From the NCBI GenBank assembly GCA_028713535.1, contig JAQTOC010000006.1, positions 1-54,197 on the forward strand: a stretch of DNA of 54,197 bases, given 5' to 3'. How positions within the stretch are numbered: position 1 is the stretch's first letter; each line of letters starts with the position of its first letter. The notes below the pieces were generated by a model that did not search any database, was not told the DNA's origin, and was given only the letters and a program-made list of their open reading frames with translations. A program made the translations under genes and the position numbers. Below, piece by piece: positions 8,860 through 16,809 of the stretch. Origin of the DNA: Candidatus Nanoarchaeia archaeon (GTDB taxonomy: Archaea; Nanobdellota; Nanobdellia; SCGC-AAA011-G17; JACPNG01).

Positions 8860-9576
8860 ATGGAAAGCAAGTGCATTATCGAATTAAAGGGTATTTGGAA
8901 AATTTATCAGACTGGTTCTGTCAAAGTAGAAGCAGTCAGAGGAGTAAGTTTGAAGATTAGCAAAGAAGAATTCGTTGCTATCACCGGAGCCAGCGGCAGT
9001 GGCAAAAGTACTATGATGCACCTAGTCGGATGCTTGGACACGCCTTCCAAAGGAAGTATTTTTTTAGATGGAAAGGATATTTCTCTTTTAGGAGAATCTA
9101 ATCTCGCTGAGATAAGAGGTAAAAAAATAGGATTTATATTCCAGAAATTTAATTTGATTCCTACACTTACAGCCTTAGAAAATGTGATGTTGCCTATGGA
9201 TTTTCAGAATGATGATAACTCTGATGCCAGAAAAAGAGCAACAAAATTATTGGGGATGGTAGGCTTAAGTGACAGATTAAATCACAAGCCAGGCGAGCTA
9301 AGCGGGGGTCAGGCCCAAAGAGTTGCAATTGCAAGAGCATTGGCAAACAACCCAGAAGTTATACTGGCAGATGAGCCGACCGGAAACTTAGACAGTAAAA
9401 CCGGGCAGACAGTTATGGATTTTTTGTGCGAATTGCATAACAAAGAAGGAAAAACAGTTGTCATGGTCACTCACGACTTAAATCTTGTAAGATTTGCAAA
9501 AAGAGTTGTTAAACTAAAAGATGGAGAGGTTGAGAGCGATAGTTATTCTTATAATCACAGGAGGAAATCAAAATGA
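8860..9576 (+). CDS. ABC transporter ATPase, MacB/LolD class
   Basis: 238 residues with every ABC motif: Walker A GASGSGKST, Q-loop FIFQKFNLIPTLTALENV, signature LSGGQAQRVAIARAL, Walker B VILADEPTGNLD, and switch His in VMVTHDLN. The FNLIPTLTALENV and EPTGNLDS segments are typical of the MacB/LolD/FtsE group, which couple ATP hydrolysis to mechanical work on extracytoplasmic partners rather than to a classical channel. It is the first gene of a three-gene operon: its TGA overlaps the ATG of the secreted protein by four bases, and a MacB-like permease follows. A TTTATAAA box at 8827-8836 precedes it. Confidence 0.93.
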   Translation: MESKCIIELKGIWKIYQTGSVKVEAVRGVSLKISKEEFVAITGASGSGKSTMMHLVGCLDTPSKGSIFLDGKDISLLGESNLAEIRGKKIGFIFQKFNLIPTLTALENVMLPMDFQNDDNSDARKRATKLLGMVGLSDRLNHKPGELSGGQAQRVAIARALANNPEVILADEPTGNLDSKTGQTVMDFLCELHNKEGKTVVMVTHDLNLVRFAKRVVKLKDGEVESDSYSYNHRRKSK

Positions 9577-10502
9577 TTAAGAAAAACATTTTATTGTTTG
9601 CAGGAATCTTTTTATTAAGCTTAACTGCAGTAAGTGCTTCAGTAGAAATTTCTGCTACAAGTTATTATCCAACTCCTGCAGAAGCAGGAGATTACTTAAA
9701 TGTTCAGCTTAAAGTTATCAACAAGGGAGACTCTTCTACAGACGCAGTTGTAAGGTTTAAGGAAACTTATCCTTTTACAATGGATCCAGGAGATGAAGCC
9801 GAAGTAACCATCGAAGGTCTTGAAGAAGGGAGCATGGCTACACAAAAATTCAAGATAAGGGTTGATTCTGGTGCAAAAGAAGGAGAAAATCCCTTAACCT
9901 TTGAATATAAAGATTGCCCTGGCTGTGTCTGGAAAGAAAAATCTGTTCCAATAACCGTTATCGAGGCACAGACAACATTTGATGTTGTTCTGCAGGAGTT
10001 AAATACTGAGGGAGTTTATCTGGCTATCGCAAACATAGGAAAAAATACTGCTAATGCTGTTACAGTTAGAATTCCAGAACAGGAATACTTTGCTACAGAT
10101 ATTATTTCTGCCTCAATAGTTGGAAATTTGGAAAGTGGGGATTATACTCTTGTAGGTTTTCAGATTGTCCCAAAGACAACACAGCCCGCATCAACTTCTA
10201 CAGATGAAAAAGAGCCTGTAGGCAGAGGAAATATGGGATCTTCAGTTTCCCAAGAGGAACAGAATTTAAAAGTTCAGATAGATTATACAGATCCTTTAGG
10301 GGAAAGAAGAACCGTTTATGAAACTATTTTAATTTCACCGTCATCTTTAATGAGCACATCTGCAACCATAGATGCAACTGTTATGAAATCAGCTAAAAGT
10401 AGTTTCTTTAGCAATGTGATATGGTTTTGGGTTGTGGTAGTACTGGTACTTGGGTTTATTGGTAAAAAATATGTGTACCCGAAACTAAAAAAGAAAAAGT
10501 AG
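9573..10502 (+). CDS. Secreted beta-sandwich protein of the ABC operon
   Basis: 309 residues: signal peptide (about 1-22), beta-rich ectodomain with a CARDB/S-layer-like start (ISATSYYPTPAEAGDYLNVQ and VINKGDSSTDAVV), a second similar domain (VVLQELNTEGVYLAIANIGK), a polar Gly/Ser stretch, and a C-terminal membrane helix followed by KKYVYPKLKKKK. It occupies the place that MacA, the periplasmic adaptor, holds in Gram-negative MacAB systems, but has no coiled-coil hairpin. It is a plausible substrate-binding or cell-wall-side partner of the permease (inference). Four-base overlap with the ATPase gene and nine bases to the permease gene show cotranslation. Confidence 0.82.
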   Translation: MIKKNILLFAGIFLLSLTAVSASVEISATSYYPTPAEAGDYLNVQLKVINKGDSSTDAVVRFKETYPFTMDPGDEAEVTIEGLEEGSMATQKFKIRVDSGAKEGENPLTFEYKDCPGCVWKEKSVPITVIEAQTTFDVVLQELNTEGVYLAIANIGKNTANAVTVRIPEQEYFATDIISASIVGNLESGDYTLVGFQIVPKTTQPASTSTDEKEPVGRGNMGSSVSQEEQNLKVQIDYTDPLGERRTVYETILISPSSLMSTSATIDATVMKSAKSSFFSNVIWFWVVVVLVLGFIGKKYVYPKLKKKK

Positions 10503-10511
10503 GTTTAAAAA

Positions 10512-11792
10512 ATGAGGCTCACTAAATCCATTAAATTAGCATTTAATATGCTTGTACACAGCAAATTAAGAAGCTGGTTATCTGTAATTGGAATTGTTAT
10601 TGGGGTAGCCTCAGTTATTACAATTCTTGCTCTGAGTAATGGTATGAAGCAGGACATGGAAGAAAGACTTGGTGGTTTAGGTGCTGACATTATTACTATT
10701 TCAAAAGGATTTAGCAGAGCATCTGGGGCTGGTGGAAGTTTTGAGGGTGGCCCTCCAGGGCTTAGTGGATCTTCCTCAGGTGAGAAAAAAGATCAAAACC
10801 TAACAAATAAAGATGTTCAGGCATTAAAATTAATCTCAAATATTAAATATATCCAAGGAAAAGTTTCTGGTAAAGCAGATTTAACTTACTTGGCTGAAAC
10901 AATGTCTGTTACTGTTACAGGAGTTGATCCTAAAGTATGGAAAGATATTGAGACTACTGAATTGGACTCAGGCAGATACTTATCTCAGGGAGATACAAAT
11001 GTGGTAGTTCTCAGTTATAGCCTGGCAAAAGAGAGATTCAAAAATGAGATTCAGATTAACAATCAAATAAGCATAGAGGGTGTTGCATTTAGAGTTGTTG
11101 GTATTTTAGAAGAGTCCACTTCTAGCGGGATGGGTGGCGGCGGAGGCGGAATCTATATGCCAATCCAAACTGCAAGGACTGTTTTGGAAGATGTTGGAGA
11201 AAAAGAATTCAACTCTATTGAAATAAAAGTAGATGATGTTGATTTACTTGATGATACTGTAGCAGGAATAGAGGAAAGATTAAGGTTAACTAGAGCAGTT
11301 ACTGAAAAAACACAGGACTTTTCAGTAAGTTCTGTTAAGGCTATGCAGGAAACGATTTCATCAACAATCGAGTCTGTAACTTTATTCTTAACAGGCATTG
11401 CAGCTATTTCATTATTGGTTGGAGCTGTAGGTATTGCAAATACAATGTTTACAACCGTTTTAGAAAAGATTAAGGATATTGGTATCATGAAGTCTATTGG
11501 TGCAAAGAATAAAGAAATACTCTCAATCTTCTTGTTCAATTCCGGTATGATTGGTTTGGCTGGAGGAATCCTTGGAGGAATTTTAGGGGTTGTAATCTCC
11601 AAAACAATTATGTCTGTTGTTGGGCTCAGTATTGGGGGAGGCAAAGGGGGGATGAGTTTATCTTCAGTTGTTACTCCAACAATCGTATTATCTGTATTTG
11701 GTATTTCAGTCTTGATTGGAATCTTGGCAGGGATTATACCTGCTTACCAGGCTTCAAAGATGAATCCTGTAGACGCATTGAGATACGAATAA
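10512..11792 (+). CDS. MacB-like ABC permease (MacB_PCD plus FtsX)
   Basis: 426 residues: N-terminal membrane helix (RSWLSVIGIVIGVASVITIL), a large extracytoplasmic MacB_PCD domain (about residues 45-270) with Gly-rich loops, and three C-terminal FtsX helices starting at SVTLFLTGIAAISLLVGAVGI and including IGIMKSIGAKNKEIL, the coupling loop to the ATPase. The last residues, AYQASKMNPVDALRYE, are the usual MacB ending. It completes the operon 8860-11792. Substrate unknown: candidates are surface proteins, lipids or antimicrobial compounds. Confidence 0.92.
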   Translation: MRLTKSIKLAFNMLVHSKLRSWLSVIGIVIGVASVITILALSNGMKQDMEERLGGLGADIITISKGFSRASGAGGSFEGGPPGLSGSSSGEKKDQNLTNKDVQALKLISNIKYIQGKVSGKADLTYLAETMSVTVTGVDPKVWKDIETTELDSGRYLSQGDTNVVVLSYSLAKERFKNEIQINNQISIEGVAFRVVGILEESTSSGMGGGGGGIYMPIQTARTVLEDVGEKEFNSIEIKVDDVDLLDDTVAGIEERLRLTRAVTEKTQDFSVSSVKAMQETISSTIESVTLFLTGIAAISLLVGAVGIANTMFTTVLEKIKDIGIMKSIGAKNKEILSIFLFNSGMIGLAGGILGGILGVVISKTIMSVVGLSIGGGKGGMSLSSVVTPTIVLSVFGISVLIGILAGIIPAYQASKMNPVDALRYE

Positions 11793-11794
11793 AT

Positions 11795-12256
11795 TTATTC
11801 TGAAAAATCAGCAGATTTTTTCTTCATTATTTTATTAAAGTCCTCTGCTTTCATCTTTATAGATTTTACATGAGACCCAGCAGAAAACACAATTTCTTCG
11901 TTTTCCATTACAGAACCATCCAGATAATAATCCAAGTCAAATAAAATTGGAAAAGGTGGAACACTTCCGATTTTGCAATGTGTTATTTTCTCAACCTCTT
12001 CAGGAGTTGCAAACCTTAATTCTCTTGAGCCAGTTAATCCTCTTAATTTTTTAGAGCTAATCTTTTTTTCTGCAGATAGAATAGCCATTATAAATCCGTC
12101 TTTTATTTTTAAGACCATCGCTTTTGTTCCCATCTTTAGGCTGGAGCCTCTTATCTTGGAAGCATCTTCAGAAGTATATGCCGGACCATGTTCTAGAACT
12201 TCAAACTCAAAACCTCTTTTTTCTAACAAGTCCACAATATCTTTGAATACATTCAT
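11795..12256 (-). CDS. YbaK/ProX-type aminoacyl-tRNA deacylase
   Basis: 153 residues covering one YbaK domain. Signatures: EVLEHGPAYTSEDASKIRG at the start, KMGTKAMVLKIKDGFIMAIL with the conserved Lys, and KIGSVPPFPILFDLDYYLDG. These domains hydrolyse mischarged tRNAs such as Cys-tRNA-Pro or Ala-tRNA-Pro. It starts one base after the stop of aspS, in an operon running translin, aspS, ybaK, which supports a tRNA proofreading role. It converges with the MacB permease gene with only two bases between stops. The exact mischarged substrate cannot be told from sequence. Confidence 0.88.
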   Translation of the reverse strand: MNVFKDIVDLLEKRGFEFEVLEHGPAYTSEDASKIRGSSLKMGTKAMVLKIKDGFIMAILSAEKKISSKKLRGLTGSRELRFATPEEVEKITHCKIGSVPPFPILFDLDYYLDGSVMENEEIVFSAGSHVKSIKMKAEDFNKIMKKKSADFSE

Positions 12257-12257
12257 C

Positions 12258-13553
12258 TTAGGGATTTAATCTGTCAGGATCTCTTGGAAGCAAAACAGCT
12301 TCTTTGACATTAGCAATTTTTAATAATCTTTGAGTCATTCTGTCCAATCCAAGTCCGATTCCTCCGTGAGGAGGACATCCATATTTGAAAATTTCTTTGT
12401 AAGTATCGTCCAGTTTAATTCCTTTTTCCTTTGCTTGTTTTTCAATGATTTCTAATCTATGCTCTCTCTGTGCACCTGTAGCAATTTCAACCCCGTTCCA
12501 TAACAAATCAAATGATTTTGTTCCTCTTGGGTCATTTGCAGGTTTCATATGGTAGAAAGGTCTTTTAGCCCATGGATAGTTATAAACAAAAACAAACTCT
12601 GAGCCTTGTTTGTTAAAGTGCTCTCCTAGAATTGTTTCTGCCTCAGCATCCAGGTCATCATCTTCTTTCAGCATTTTTTTATGCTGTTTTAAAATATCCC
12701 TTGCTTCAGCCATTGTTATCCTGAACATTTTCTTTGGGATTGTTAATTTAACATCTAACAAATCAAGCTCTTCTTTGCAGTGTTTATTTACTTCCTGAAT
12801 AATGAACTGGAATAATTTTTCAATGATATCAATTATGTCCTGCTCGCTTTCAATAAACCCCATCTCCATGTCAATTCCTGTGAATTCTGTAAGATGTCTT
12901 GTTGTGTGTGATTTTTCAGCCCTGAATACCGGAGCAATTTCATAAACTCTTTCAAACCCAGCAATAACTCCTAATTGTTTGTATACTTGTGGGCTCTGCG
13001 CCAAGTATGCCGGTTTCCCAAAGTAGTCAACAACAAATAATCCAGCTCCGGATTCAACACCCATCTCAGTTAATTTTGGAGTATTGATGTTTATGAACCC
13101 CTCTTTGTCAAAAAAATCAACTGCAGCTTTGAATATTTTTGATCTTATCTTAAAGATTGCCAGGACTTTTGGATTTCTTGTGTCCAGATATCTATGATCT
13201 ATTCTTTTGTCAAATCCTGTTGTCCCTCCGAATATGTCAACAGGCAGTGGGGTATAAGCCAGACTTGAGATTTCTAATTCCTTTATGACCAGTTCAGGCT
13301 CTCCTGATTTTTGTTTGCTTTCCTGAACATCTCCGTTAACAATGATTACAGACTCATTTGTTAAGTCCTTTATTAAATCAAAATCCTTGAAATCTTTCTT
13401 TGCAATTAATTGTATTTTTCCAGTTCTGTCCCTTAATGTGATGAATGCAAGTGAAGTCCCCATTAATTTTACTTTTTCAACCCATCCTGCAGCCACAACG
13501 TTTTTTTGTGTTTTTTTTAATAGCTCATTTATTGGTTTTCTTTTCTCTAGCAT
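12258..13553 (-). CDS. aspS: Aspartyl-tRNA synthetase, archaeal type
   Basis: 431 residues, the length of archaeal AspRS, which lacks the bacterial GAD insert. OB-fold domain (VVAAGWVEKVKLMG), motif 2 FRAEKSHTTRHLTEFTGIDME, and motif 3 GGIGLGLDRMTQRLLKIANV ending LLPRDPDRLNP. A Lys in KQKSGEPEL aligns roughly with the Lys said to mark discriminating archaeal AspRS, which fits the presence of AsnRS here; the other marker position (Trp or His after GWV) is Glu. So Asp-only specificity is likely but not proven. The start overlaps the translin gene by seven bases. Confidence 0.93.
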   Translation of the reverse strand: MLEKRKPINELLKKTQKNVVAAGWVEKVKLMGTSLAFITLRDRTGKIQLIAKKDFKDFDLIKDLTNESVIIVNGDVQESKQKSGEPELVIKELEISSLAYTPLPVDIFGGTTGFDKRIDHRYLDTRNPKVLAIFKIRSKIFKAAVDFFDKEGFININTPKLTEMGVESGAGLFVVDYFGKPAYLAQSPQVYKQLGVIAGFERVYEIAPVFRAEKSHTTRHLTEFTGIDMEMGFIESEQDIIDIIEKLFQFIIQEVNKHCKEELDLLDVKLTIPKKMFRITMAEARDILKQHKKMLKEDDDLDAEAETILGEHFNKQGSEFVFVYNYPWAKRPFYHMKPANDPRGTKSFDLLWNGVEIATGAQREHRLEIIEKQAKEKGIKLDDTYKEIFKYGCPPHGGIGLGLDRMTQRLLKIANVKEAVLLPRDPDRLNP

Positions 13554-14098
13554 TTTTTCACCTTGACATCATACATTACTTCTTCAAGTTTTTTCAAGTT
13601 GTATTTTATTGAATCAAATTTTTTTCTCAGTTCACCGTTTCTCAGGTTGAACGTTAAAAATTCTGTGTAAATGTCATCTACAAGCTTTTTAATCTTTTCT
13701 GCATCATCATACCTATTTTTTATCACAAGGTTTATGCCTCTTCTTACTAGCTCCCCTGTTAAATCACATACTCCTAACAAGTAAGACTCTGTGTCAATCT
13801 TGATTTCCCTTCTTGTTGGCAGTTTATTTTCCTTGACAATGTAATAGAAAGTGAGTGCTTCTGCATATTCCTGCTTTGCTGCCCGTGCAATTCCCTCGCT
13901 GTCGTCAAGCTTTGCTACTGACTCCTTTATTTTTGCAATATAGCTCTTGCACTTGTCAAGTTCTTCCCGGTGTATCAAATTTATTATTAATTTTGAGAGT
14001 TTTATTGTATCTCTGGAAATTATTATTGTTTTTTCTCTCTTGTTGTCTAACTTTACAAGGTCTTTCCTTATGTTTGAAAAATCTTTCTTATTTAGCAT
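13547..14098 (-). CDS. Translin-family RNA-binding protein (archaeal C3PO-like)
   Basis: 183 residues, all helical. The centre TESYLLGVCDLTGELVRRGI and the C-terminal RNGELRKKFDSIKYNLKKLE and VMYDVKVK are characteristic of translin/TRAX. In eukaryotes C3PO trims tRNA leaders and small RNAs; archaeal translin homologues form octameric barrels with RNase activity. Acidic residues that could form the active site are present (EYAEAL; DLTGEL; LRKKFD). It heads an operon with aspS and ybaK, tying it to tRNA metabolism. A TATA box at 14120-14128 is about 25 bases before the ATG. Confidence 0.88.
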   Translation of the reverse strand: MLNKKDFSNIRKDLVKLDNKREKTIIISRDTIKLSKLIINLIHREELDKCKSYIAKIKESVAKLDDSEGIARAAKQEYAEALTFYYIVKENKLPTRREIKIDTESYLLGVCDLTGELVRRGINLVIKNRYDDAEKIKKLVDDIYTEFLTFNLRNGELRKKFDSIKYNLKKLEEVMYDVKVKKC

Positions 14099-14119
14099 GA
14101 AAATGAAACAGGGACAAAG

Positions 14120-14128
14120 TTTATATAG
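14120..14128 (-). promoter_or_regulatory. TATA box of the translin-aspS-ybaK operon
   Basis: Minus-strand CTATATAAA-type element about 25 bases before the translin ATG. It implies a nearly leaderless transcript for the three-gene operon. Confidence 0.6.
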
Positions 14129-14204
14129 ATTTCTAAATATATACCATTATTACTAAATGTTTTTAAATGATTTTTCTCTCTAAACATAAAAAGGAGGCGT
14201 TGAT

Positions 14205-14399
14205 ATGAGCGAGACTGCTCTAAGTCTGATAAAAATAATTGTTGGTATTGTTTTGATAGGCCTGCCAATTTATGTTTTGATATTTAACGTCTGGGGATTA
14301 CTGGATGCAGTTTGGTTGTTGGTCAAGGCAGGGGTTGTGATTGGTGTTGCTTTGATTGGATTAATATTCCTTGTATTGGGTTTTACAGAATTAAAATAA
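14205..14399 (+). CDS. Small two-helix membrane protein
   Basis: 64 residues with two hydrophobic helices (about 8-27 and 34-60) and hardly any soluble part. A strong ribosome binding site, AAAGGAGGCG, precedes the ATG by about seven bases. It is the first gene of a tight + strand group: a 32-residue acidic protein starts 16 bases after its stop and an S2P-like protease follows. Possible roles are a protease regulator or a membrane-stress peptide; none can be proven. Confidence 0.72.
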   Translation: MSETALSLIKIIVGIVLIGLPIYVLIFNVWGLLDAVWLLVKAGVVIGVALIGLIFLVLGFTELK

Positions 14400-14415
14400 A
14401 AAAAGAGGTGTTAGC

Positions 14416-14514
14416 TTGCCTGCTAAAAAGAGGATAAAGAATATAAATAGGTTTAACTTTGATGAAGACTATCTAGAAGAAGACGTAGAAGAAGGATTGT
14501 ACATAGCAGGATAA
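14416..14514 (+). CDS. 32-residue acidic protein with TTG start
   Basis: A frame of 32 codons starting TTG at 14416, five bases after a GAGGTG ribosome binding site (14405-14410). The product begins PAKKRIKNINRFNF, then is acidic (DEDYLEEDVEE) and ends LYIAG. The ribosome binding site, the basic-then-acidic composition and the fit exactly between two genes (the protease ATG is two bases after its TAA) argue for real translation. It may be coupled to the protease gene. No family recognised. Confidence 0.6.
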   Translation: MPAKKRIKNINRFNFDEDYLEEDVEEGLYIAG

Positions 14515-14516
14515 GT

Positions 14517-15071
14517 ATGGCATTATTTACAGTTTCTGAATTGATTGGCATAGTTGTACTGACAATTTACCTAGGCTATTTATTCTCAGGTATCACAATA
14601 AGAAGACCGGGCTTGGATAAAAAGGATTTTATTTTTTCAATTTTGATTGCAGCCCCGGCAGTAATTCTCCATGAATTTGCTCATAAGTTTACTGCAATGG
14701 CTTTTGGAATACCTGCAGTTTTCCATGTTTTTTATGAAGATTTATTTACGTTAATATTAGCAGGCGTCAGTGTCTTGCTGAAAGCGATTGGAAGTCCAAT
14801 CATATTTTTGATACCTGGCTTTGTTTCAATACCTAGCTCAATTACTCCTCCCCAGTCTGGGCTGATTTCATTTGCAGGCCCATTCATAAACTTGATGCTC
14901 TGGATTGGTTCTGGTTTATACCTAAAATATGGAAAAAGATTGACAAGGAAAAAAATGATATTCTTGTTTGTTACAAAAAGAGTAAACATGATACTGTTCT
15001 TGTTTAACATGATTCCATTCTATCCATTAGACGGAGAAAAAGTTCTCAATGCTTTATTTTCTCTTTTTTGA
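14517..15071 (+). CDS. M50/site-2-protease-like intramembrane metalloprotease
   Basis: 184 residues in five to six membrane helices. Zinc motif HEFAHK (His52, Glu53, His56) lies in a helix, and the second M50 signature NMIPFYPLDGEK supplies Asp172 near the C-terminus. This is a minimal S2P fold without PDZ or CBS domains, like short archaeal members. Such enzymes cut membrane-embedded segments of regulators or surface proteins. It follows the 32-residue gene by two bases; its 3' end overlaps the 3' end of tfe by 18 bases on the opposite strand. Confidence 0.88.
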   Translation: MALFTVSELIGIVVLTIYLGYLFSGITIRRPGLDKKDFIFSILIAAPAVILHEFAHKFTAMAFGIPAVFHVFYEDLFTLILAGVSVLLKAIGSPIIFLIPGFVSIPSSITPPQSGLISFAGPFINLMLWIGSGLYLKYGKRLTRKKMIFLFVTKRVNMILFLFNMIPFYPLDGEKVLNALFSLF

Positions 15072-15716
15072 TTTATGTTTTTTCCTGAAAATTTTCCTTA
15101 CAACTTTCTTGATTTTTCTCTTTGGTTTTTTGGCTGCTACCTTTTTGACAACTTTCTTTGCTTTCTTCTTTGCTTTCTTCGTTGGTTCTCTTGGCCTCTT
15201 GATTACTGGCTCAGGCTCAGCAAGATCTGCCTCTAAAACCCTTATTTGTTCATTTAAAGAATCCACGTATTTCTGGTTGTCCAATTGGACTAATCTTGTT
15301 CCGCATTCAGGGCAGACAAATCCATTTTCAAGAGCGTCTGCATAATCCATTCTTACGCAGCCCTCTGTGCAGACAAAGAATGTTCCTCCGGTTTCGTTCT
15401 TTATTTTATCTTTTAATCTCTGAAGCTTTTTCTTTTTCATTGCACGTATCAGACTATTGGCCTCCCTGTCGTCAAAAGTCCAGTAATAGATGTACCATCC
15501 TTTCTTCTTGTCTTTTTTTCTTGTGTAATAAACTAGATTATATTCATTTATTCTGTAAAGCATATTTCTGACTTGGTTAACGCCAATTTTTAGTTTCTCA
15601 GCTAGTTTAAACTCGCTGACGTTCTTCTTGTTCTTAAGTAAAATAACTAAAGGCACAACATCAGGTCCGGCAAGCTCTTTGATGAGCTCCTCTATGTTTT
15701 CTTGGGTTACCTTCAT
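15054..15716 (-). CDS. tfe: Transcription factor E, alpha subunit (TFIIE-alpha homologue)
   Basis: 220 residues: an extended winged helix (LVILLKNKKNVSEFKLAEKLKIG and NQVRNMLYRINEYNLV), a helical linker, and a zinc ribbon with Cys pairs in FFVCTEGCVRMD and GFVCPECGTRL. The order matches archaeal TFE, which helps open promoter DNA with TBP, TFB and RNA polymerase. Beyond the usual end there is a basic tail of about 40 residues made mostly of Lys, Arg and Ala (repeats of KKAKK), which may bind nucleic acid. A GGAGGT site lies just before the ATG, and a TATATAAA-like box at 15741-15750 lies upstream. This is the clearest archaeal marker in the window. Confidence 0.92.
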   Translation of the reverse strand: MKVTQENIEELIKELAGPDVVPLVILLKNKKNVSEFKLAEKLKIGVNQVRNMLYRINEYNLVYYTRKKDKKKGWYIYYWTFDDREANSLIRAMKKKKLQRLKDKIKNETGGTFFVCTEGCVRMDYADALENGFVCPECGTRLVQLDNQKYVDSLNEQIRVLEADLAEPEPVIKRPREPTKKAKKKAKKVVKKVAAKKPKRKIKKVVRKIFRKKHKSKKRK

Positions 15717-15937
15717 TATACCTCCGTAGAAACAACAGTTACTATATAAAAATCCATTTAAAAAGTTTTTGTTTTTTATTCAGAAAAGATTATGATTAAA
15801 ACTAGGGCAGAAAACCATTGTTTAGCAAAATATCCAATATAAAAGAATCATGCAAGAATATATTACTATTTCATAATGATACAAAAACCTTTAATAAGGG
15901 GTTTTAGTTTTACTAATTGAACAGAGGTGATAGTTTA

Positions 15938-16411
15938 ATGGGCCTATTTAGCAAGAAAAAACCAAAAACAAACTTAAAAGAGGAGCAATCCGCTATTAAC
16001 TTTCCAGATATTCCTTCAGAAGAAGATACCTCATATGGTTCTGATCATGATGCCAACGAAATTAAAGAGGGCGTTGGCTCAGGGATGTTTGATGATTTTG
16101 ATATTCCTGTAAGAAAGAACAGTAAATGGGAAGAGAACAGGACATTCGGTCCTCAAATCGCAGAGATGGATAACGACGTCAGAAAAGCCATCAAGGAAGA
16201 AAGACCTGTTTTCATCAAGCTTGATAAATACAAGCAGGTTATAAAATCTATAAATGAAATGAAAAGAAAGATAGAAGAAACTCAGGAAATAATCGCTAAA
16301 CTCGAGGAAGTTAAAAAAGAGGAAGACGAACAGCTGCAGAAATGGCATGAAGACCTTGAGACATTAAAGGAAAGATTGTTGTCTATTGATTCTACCCTGT
16401 TTGAGGAATAA
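15938..16411 (+). CDS. Coiled-coil protein of unknown function
   Basis: 157 residues from the ATG at 15938, chosen because AGAGGTGA (15923-15930) sits seven bases before it; an upstream TTG at 15917 would place that ribosome binding site inside the gene. The N-terminus is MGLFSKKKPKTN, then an acidic low-complexity region, then a long coiled coil (about residues 95-150, MKRKIEETQEIIAKLEEVKK). Soluble, probably oligomeric. It is two bases from the next gene. A TTTAATAAG box at about 15889-15899 is the likely promoter. Confidence 0.68.
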   Translation: MGLFSKKKPKTNLKEEQSAINFPDIPSEEDTSYGSDHDANEIKEGVGSGMFDDFDIPVRKNSKWEENRTFGPQIAEMDNDVRKAIKEERPVFIKLDKYKQVIKSINEMKRKIEETQEIIAKLEEVKKEEDEQLQKWHEDLETLKERLLSIDSTLFEE

Positions 16412-16413
16412 GA

Positions 16414-16809
16414 ATGAGCGAACTAAAATACGTGCAGATTCCTAGCCCTGTAAATTCAAGAAAGGCCTTGCTTGGCGGAGCAATAGATATCATACAATTT
16501 CTAAAAGACTATGAGAAGGTTTTACAAGTTAAAAAAGAAAAGCAGATTTATTTGAATCAGTGCAGAAGAAACTTTGCTTTCTTAAAGCAGGAATTCATTG
16601 AAATAAACAAACTTCCAAAAGTTGATATGGCTGACATTGAAAGGCACGAGCTTCCTGTAGATAAGAACCAGGTCATTGATATTAAAAAGCTTAAGAAAAA
16701 AGCGCAGGTAAGTGACAGGCAATTGTTAAAGGAGCAGCCAAAGCAGAAAAAAATGGACAGATTGCAGTCAGATATGGATATGTTAAAAGCAAAATTGGCA
16801 AGTTTATAA
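16414..16809 (+). CDS. Helical protein of unknown function, partner of 15938 gene
   Basis: 131 residues, rich in Lys and Gln, mostly helical, with LLGGAIDIIQFLKDYEKVLQ near the start and a C-terminal heptad segment MDRLQSDMDMLKAKLASL. Two bases separate it from the coiled-coil gene upstream, so both proteins probably act together, perhaps as a heteromeric coiled coil. It overlaps the 3' end of purA by six bases on the other strand. No family recognised. Confidence 0.68.
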   Translation: MSELKYVQIPSPVNSRKALLGGAIDIIQFLKDYEKVLQVKKEKQIYLNQCRRNFAFLKQEFIEINKLPKVDMADIERHELPVDKNQVIDIKKLKKKAQVSDRQLLKEQPKQKKMDRLQSDMDMLKAKLASL

